From Cutaneotrichosporon cavernicola (Eukaryota > Basidiomycota > Tremellomycetes > Trichosporonales > Trichosporonaceae), in NCBI RefSeq assembly GCF_030864355.1, contig NC_083393.1:1922001-1986000 (forward strand): a stretch of DNA of 64,000 nucleotides. Direction: 5' to 3'. The notes beneath the pieces are model-generated. The model searched no databases and had not been told where the DNA came from. It saw only the letters and a list, made by a program, of their open reading frames with translations. The position numbers were made by a program, and so were the translations under genes. Positions 59,219 through 64,000 of this stretch are shown one piece after another; position 1 is the stretch's first letter; every line of letters begins with the position of its first letter.

Positions 59219-60413
59219 ATGGTGCGCATCACTGCTTCGTGAAGGCATCACGCCCGCTTCAAGTGCAAGCTGCGTCTAGCTTTGTCTAGCCCCTGCCGCG
59301 CGAGTGATCGCGAAATGACAGAGAGACGCTGGTGATTCAGTTGGCCTCGGCGTGCCGAGGCCCGCTAACCTCCTCTCCTTTGGCTCCGAGCGAGTGGCCC
59401 AGCAGCGTGCACCTGGTGCATGGCAGCAGCCGCAATGACCTCGAGGGCGGAGCTCTGCCGTTGAACCTACTCTCTGTGGAGAGTGGGCAGTGCATCTCCG
59501 ACGCCGACCACGTGTCGAGCTGTGCCGCCACCCCTTTGGGGGATGGCTTAGAGCGGCGTGATGCCCAGTATTCGTCGAATACGGGCTGACGCTTGTCTCA
59601 ATGACCACATTTATACAGCCCAAGGCCGCTACCTCCAAGTCCAAGAAGCCCGCCTCGGCGCCTTACGGCACCAAGGTCGCCAAGAAGGCTCCCCAGAACC
59701 CCCTCTTCGAGAAGCGCTCGCGCACTTTCGGCATTGGCGGTGACCTCCCCCCTCAGCGCGACATGACCCGCTTCGTCAAGTGGCCCGAGTACGTCCGCCT
59801 CCAGCGCCAGCGTGTCATCCTCAACCAGCGCCTCAAGGTTCCCCCCGCCATTGCCCAGTTCTCCAACACCCTTGACAAGAACACCGCTACCCAGGTCTTC
59901 CAGCTTCTTAACAAGTACAAGCCCGAGTCGACCCAGGAGAAGAAGGCTCGTCTCCAGGCCGAGGCTGAGGCCAAGACCAAGGGCGAGAAGACCGAGACCA
60001 AGAAGCCCGTCGTCGTTAAGTACGGCCTCAACCACGTTGTCGCCCTTGTCGAGGCCAAGAAGGCTCAGCTCGTCCTCATTGCCGACGACGTTGACCCCAT
60101 TGAGCTTGTCGTCTTCCTCCCCGCTCTCTGCCGCAAGATGGGTGTCCCCTACGCCATTGTCAAGGGCAAGGCTCGCCTCGGTCTTACCGTCAACAAGAAG
60201 ACTTCGGCCGTCGCCGCCCTCACCGAGGTCCGCTCGGAGGACGAGAAGACCCTCGCCAACGTCGTCTCGGCCGTCAACTCGTTCAACGAGACCCACAAGG
60301 ACGCCGCTCGCCACTGGGGCGGTGGTATCCGTGGCAACAAGTCCAAGGCCAAGCTCATCAAGCGTGCCCGCAAGGCCGGCCAGGACATGAAGACCGTCCA
60401 CCTCGACCTCTAA
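59219..60413 (+). CDS. RPL8: 60S ribosomal protein L8 (eL8, L7Ae family)
   Basis: Predicted 265-residue large-subunit protein, human RPL7A / yeast Rpl8. Exons are 59219-59221 (ATG only) and 59619-60413. Exon 2 begins [20 protein letters not shown], then [20 protein letters not shown] and the L7Ae core [20 protein letters not shown] ... [16 protein letters not shown], and ends in a basic tail. Codon use is extremely biased to C and G ending (AAG, GTC, GCC), as expected of a highly expressed gene. An in-frame ATG at 59601 within the intron would add MTTFIQ; I prefer the spliced start since codon 2 is the universal Pro and the A-rich leader CAACAACAAAAATG precedes the ATG. The 397-nt intron contains several perfect hairpins. 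Confidence 0.95.
59222..59618 (+). other. Structured first intron of RPL8
   Basis: GTGCGC donor directly after the start codon; branch site GGCTGAC at about 59585 and acceptor TTATACAG. Four short perfect inverted repeats line up in it: GGCCTCGG/CCGAGGCC (59343-59362), TGCACC/GGTGCA (59409-59421), ACTCTC/GAGAGT (59469-59484) and GTATTC/GAATAC (59568-59582). A hosted structured RNA is possible but no standard snoRNA boxes are evident. Confidence 0.65.
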
Positions 60414-60968
60414 GCTGCTGTGGCAGTGAGGTAGATGCGTTGTTGTTGGGATCATCTGTTCATAGCTCGATGACATGCGGGTATGACACCACTATGTATG
60501 ATTAGGACTCGCTTGTTGGCGACTGACGCTTCTTGATGTGGCTGGAATGTGGCTGGAAAACAAAAGGGGATGGGCCCGGACGGCCAACCACGGCCAAGCC
60601 AGGAGGCATCTCCAGTCCAGTCAGTCAGTCCTCGGTACTATCTCATCTATGGGAAGACTTTGTCACGGCCCGCATCATCCGGCGGCCGCCCAAAGCTTCT
60701 CCATCGACTCGTAGCCCTCGGCGGTCCAAGCGAGATGCATTGTACACTTACCCGTCAACCCGTCGAGATCTCCATTGCGCCTCTATGGCCAATCACGGCC
60801 CGCTTATGACATCTGGTTTATCCGGCCCTGGTCTAACCGACCTGCATAGCTGGGGCACCGGCTCGGTACGCGATTACTTGACCGAGGAGCACGACATGGT
60901 GGCATGCGACTGGCACTTGCCATACCATACTCTATCTCTTCTGTCAACTGTGTCAACTGTGAAACAAC
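60414..60968. other. Intergenic region RPL8 to cytochrome b5
   Basis: 555 bp holding the RPL8 3' region and the cytochrome b5 promoter and leader. Open frames on the plus strand are compositional. No repeat or RNA gene is evident. Confidence 0.5.
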
Positions 60969-61575
60969 ATGGCCGCAACGTACTCGCTCGCAGACCTCAA
61001 GACGCACAAGACGCGCAAGAGCCTCTGGCTCTCCATCCACCATAGCGTATACGACGTGACCAAGTTTATTGACGAGGTGGGTGGTGATAAGAGACGAGTG
61101 GAGCCGAGCTAGCTCTGCCACCACAGTCTGATGTCCGTCTTGCTGGTCCATGGCCGAGTCTCAAACCACGACCAGCGTAACTTGACGTCCAACACCCACT
61201 AACACTAGCACCCCGGAGGCGACGAGGTGCTCCTCGAGGAGGCTGGGCGTGATGCTACCGAGGCGTTCGAGGATGTCGGGCACTCGGACGAGGCGCGCGA
61301 ACTCCTCAAGACGCTCCTGATTGGCAAGCTGAACCAGGATGATGTGGTGAGTGTCTGAGGCTGTGCACTCACTTCAAATCTCGATCAAGCAAGCTCAAGC
61401 TCACCCCAGGGCAATCTCAAGAAGGCGCCGGGCGTCAACCAGTCGGTCAACAAGGGCCCAAGTGGCAGCCAGCTGTATGTTTTGCTTGTGATTCAGCACT
61501 CACTCCAGGCCCCTCTTCGTCGTGCTCGCCCTCATCGTCGCGTTCATCGCGTGGAAGGCCGGGTACCTTGGCTAG
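60969..61575 (+). CDS. CYB5: Cytochrome b5, tail-anchored
   Basis: Predicted 125-residue haem protein from exons 60969-61076, 61209-61346, 61410-61474 and 61509-61575. It starts [20 protein letters not shown], with the b5 fold block [22 protein letters not shown] holding the first haem-ligand His (HPGG) formed at the exon 1/2 junction, and the second His in [12 protein letters not shown] short Gly/Ser linker leads to one C-terminal hydrophobic helix ([20 protein letters not shown]), the usual ER tail anchor. Cytochrome b5 feeds electrons to fatty-acid desaturases, sterol enzymes and P450s. Length matches the microsomal family (120-135 residues). Gene ends convergent with the following minus-strand gene. 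Confidence 0.95.
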
Positions 61576-61880
61576 ACGAGACGAGTTTTGTACTTTCACT
61601 TTCCATGCAGAGCCGGCCCGCAGGCCATTGTTTGTCTTCCGCCACCACCTCGATCCCAAGTAATCCTAAGCATACATGAATCATACATCGGCTCTGCAAG
61701 CAGGGCGGACCCAGACCGCGTAAAGCGCATGCAAACGGAGTGTGAGGTGCGATATGGATGTGAAGGTGCGAGGTGGTGGGGTGTGCAAGCCTGGTATACA
61801 AAAGTCCAGAGGAAACCTGATTGAAGCAGCTGGGTATCGTGCGGGTCATTATGTTCGTGCGCAAGTGGTGCGAGGCCAGC
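61576..61880. other. Convergent spacer CYB5 / unknown Ser-rich gene
   Basis: 305 bp of presumed 3' untranslated sequence of both genes; no structure noticed. Confidence 0.5.
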
Positions 61881-64000
61881 TCAGTTCCAGTCGTCGGAAA
61901 ATGGGTTGCGGGGTCGCGAGCGCTTGCTCCGCCTCCTGCGGACTCCTGTGCCCCAGTTCTGTACGACGTCACGGCCCTCCCATTCCTCGCCAGTGAGGGA
62001 GAGGGCACGGGGCGGCCGACCCTCCTCGATGGCACCGGGCGAGTGGATCTGGATCACAGGCGGCTGTACCCTAGGAGGCGTGTGGGCCCCACCGAGAGTC
62101 CCGTTCGACACCGTTAAGTATTTGCTCGGGATGCGAGGGACTGGAGGTTGTGCCACTGGTATCTGGAGGGCGCGGCGGAGCGACTTGACAGATGCCCTCT
62201 TGTTTAACATACCCAGGCGAGACGGCGCGGTACCGAACGGGCGTGGTGGCGTGGTAGGCTTGTAGAAGAACGACTTGGAGTAGTCTATCGGGCAAGAGTC
62301 GTCGAAGGGGTCAATCTCGTGCATCGTGCCCGTTGACGAAGTTGATTCGACTGACTCGCGGGACTTGTGCTGCTTCTCGTCTTGGTCCGAGTTCCAACCA
62401 GCGAACTGGGCGCCTTGAGCGCTCCAGTCGAAGCGGGGAGCCAGGATCGGGGTGGTCGAAGTCGAGGCCGAGGCCGAGGGTACAGGCGCTTCGGATGGGC
62501 CAGCCCAGAACGAGGCACGAATTGCGCCCAGCGACTTGCGGGCCTTTAACACCATATATCCGATACTCGACGTGGACGCCGCGTCGTTCATTGGTGGTAT
62601 AGGAAGAGGGGGGAGGTCTTGGGCGTCGTTTGAGATCGAGTCGCAGACGACTGGTGCGACCCTCTGCAGCAAAGGTGCAGCTGTGACGGCTGGGGTGATG
62701 GCGAACGGGACAGCGGACTTTTGCTTGCGCAACACTGGGACCGACTTGCTGGCGCGCAATGGGGATGCGGGTAACATGACCGGTTTCGCAAGCTTTGGTG
62801 GCGAGATTATGCTCTCAGACATCGCCTCGGCAAGGCTGGCTTCCCGCAAGATGATCTTCCTCGGGGTGCGGATGGGAGGAGCTGCGCGAACCGCTGGCGC
62901 ACGCTTCGCAACCCTCAGACGCGCAGCTGGGGATGGTGAGGCCGGCATCATTGGTTTACGACTTGGTGGGGATGGCGACATGACGTTGAAGACGGGGACG
63001 AGTGCGGTGGGCTTGGGGTTGGGTGTTGGGGAGCTGTGAGGATCAAACTCGTCCTCGCTGTCGTCATCGTCGTACTCGACGGTTGACGCTAAGATGCGCT
63101 GTCCGATAGCCGCAGCCTCGGCCTCTGCTTGCGAAATCTCCTCCGATTCAGCGATCGATTCACCGTCCGTCTCGACTGTCGGGCCGGAGCCGATGTCAAG
63201 ATCGGCTAAGAGCTGGTCCGTGTCCACGAGCGGCGGTGATTCCACCGCTCGAACAGGACCGAGGGATGGGCTGCTCCGCACACTTGTCCCCGAGACGACA
63301 CTGTCAGAGTCCGAGTCGCCGCTCTGGTACATCTGGGCGTATAAGTCGTCAGCCTCTTGTGACTCGTAGTCGTCAGGCAGCCGGCCCCAGTCGAACGCGT
63401 CGTCGACAAAGTGCGGCTGCTCACGTTGAGGTGGAGAGAAGCTGGGCGGGGAGAACATGGCGGCGATGGAAGGAGGTACCTCGCGCTGGAACGCCGTCGT
63501 ATGAGCAGGCGCCGTTGGAGGTTGCCTTTCGCGGTGGAGAGAGTAGTACTCGGGCGGGATGTCCTCCTTCTCTGGCGACCTGGGGTGTTTGCGGACAAGC
63601 TCCATGTTTGACTTTGCCTTGCGGACACCGCGACCATGCTGCGCGAGGCCTAACCCAACGCCATCGGTCGAGTTGCGAGTCGGCGGGCTGATCGCCGCAA
63701 TGTGCTTCCCCATCGCCTCTGCGGCAGCGCGATCAAGGATATCTGGACGCCAGAACGAGTCGGCCGCCTGTGGGATACCTTGCCCGGGCCCTGCGGCTAA
63801 CCGGCGTTTCCGCACCTCATTCAGCATTGCCGTTGCGTCCTGTAATGCGACGTTGCGTAACACGCTGCTGCTCGAACGGAGTGGCTCGCTAGGTCGTGTG
63901 AGGTGACGGACCTGTACAGATGCGCTTGGGTCGAGTCCCATGGCAGCGTACATGTTGGCGAGTTCAGCCGACTCGTCGTCATCTAGACGGGTCTTGAGTC
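61881..64000 (-). CDS. Unknown Ser/Pro-rich protein (5' end beyond the window)
   Basis: I do not recognise this gene. The minus-strand frame is open from the right edge to a TGA/TAG-type stop at 61881-61883, giving at least 705 residues. The visible part begins KTRLDDDESAELANMYAAMGLDPSA; because the frame is still open upstream of that Met, the true start lies outside. The sequence is largely disordered: Ser/Pro-rich with acidic patches (DDDDSEDEFDPHSS), short basic patches and repeated PPSRKP/RKSLGAIRASFW-type segments, and it ends in a basic tail (RRRRSKRSRPRNPFSDDWN). That composition suggests a regulatory or scaffold protein of nucleus or cytoskeleton, which is inference. No introns are needed in the visible part. 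Confidence 0.65.
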   Translation of the reverse strand, partial: LKTRLDDDESAELANMYAAMGLDPSASVQVRHLTRPSEPLRSSSSVLRNVALQDATAMLNEVRKRRLAAGPGQGIPQAADSFWRPDILDRAAAEAMGKHIAAISPPTRNSTDGVGLGLAQHGRGVRKAKSNMELVRKHPRSPEKEDIPPEYYSLHRERQPPTAPAHTTAFQREVPPSIAAMFSPPSFSPPQREQPHFVDDAFDWGRLPDDYESQEADDLYAQMYQSGDSDSDSVVSGTSVRSSPSLGPVRAVESPPLVDTDQLLADLDIGSGPTVETDGESIAESEEISQAEAEAAAIGQRILASTVEYDDDDSEDEFDPHSSPTPNPKPTALVPVFNVMSPSPPSRKPMMPASPSPAARLRVAKRAPAVRAAPPIRTPRKIILREASLAEAMSESIISPPKLAKPVMLPASPLRASKSVPVLRKQKSAVPFAITPAVTAAPLLQRVAPVVCDSISNDAQDLPPLPIPPMNDAASTSSIGYMVLKARKSLGAIRASFWAGPSEAPVPSASASTSTTPILAPRFDWSAQGAQFAGWNSDQDEKQHKSRESVESTSSTGTMHEIDPFDDSCPIDYSKSFFYKPTTPPRPFGTAPSRLGMLNKRASVKSLRRALQIPVAQPPVPRIPSKYLTVSNGTLGGAHTPPRVQPPVIQIHSPGAIEEGRPPRALSLTGEEWEGRDVVQNWGTGVRRRRSKRSRPRNPFSDDWN

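Noticed and set aside
59601..59618. In-frame upstream ATG of RPL8 giving MTTFIQ
   Set aside because: It lies inside the first intron; the family N-terminus and the ATG|GTGCGC junction at 59219-59224 favour the spliced start.

Overview
The window is nuclear DNA of a GC-rich basidiomycete yeast or mould, most likely a tremellomycete close to the Trichosporonales. The evidence is dense intron-rich genes with very short introns (mostly 31-45 nt), a CTGAC/CTAAC branch site placed only about 5 nt from the 3' splice site, compact shared promoters, long pyrimidine-rich leaders, and protein families typical of fungi (Sec39, Pps1, Kin4-like kinase, Aim41, fungal MHYT protein). I see no transposon, CRISPR array, rRNA, convincing tRNA, viral sequence or secondary-metabolite cluster. 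The assignments below come from reading spliced translations by eye; no database search was run.

Layout, left to right. 1-7531 (-): UTP20, cut by the left edge, divergent from a Maf-family pyrophosphatase (7752-8768, +). 8782-9931 (-): a membrane-anchored PPP-type metallophosphatase, divergent from a membrane-anchored methyltransferase (10218-11323, +). 11723-12969 (+): RAD18, convergent with SEC39 (13076-16662, -). A 3.2 kb gene-poor leader region then precedes a Kin4-like protein kinase (19889-24090, +), which converges on an ISWI chromatin remodeller (24636-28788, -). ISWI is divergent from TAF4 (29262-30865, +). AIM41 (31083-31773, -) and RAD1/XPF (31928-35768, +) share a 154-bp promoter.

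The right half has a PPS1 dual-specificity phosphatase (37317-41254, +), an MHYT-domain membrane protein (42972-46866, +), a GPI-type aspartic protease (48789-50456, +), an unknown small protein (52496-53285, +), an NRAMP metal transporter (53983-56194, +), an unknown protein (56271-57074, -), the divergent ribosomal pair RPL38 (57919-58923, -) and RPL8 (59219-60413, +), cytochrome b5 (60969-61575, +), and a long low-complexity protein cut by the right edge (61881-64000, -). These are mostly conserved housekeeping functions (ribosome assembly, DNA repair, transcription and chromatin, membrane traffic, signalling, metal uptake) placed side by side; I see no operon-like functional cluster, although RAD18 and RAD1 are both DNA-damage genes.

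The most unusual signal concerns splicing. Two unrelated genes (RAD18 and the unknown gene at 56271-57074) can be joined in frame only if an intron ends in TG rather than AG. In both, the TG lies exactly where the AG normally lies, 5 nt after CTGAC. This suggests that position relative to the branch site, more than the AG itself, can define the 3' splice site here. Other points of interest are the start-codon-only first exons and hairpin-rich long introns of the two ribosomal genes, an ORF antisense inside a long ISWI intron, a shared GGTGGAGGTGGAGG promoter motif, and a 15-bp imperfect hairpin downstream of PPS1.
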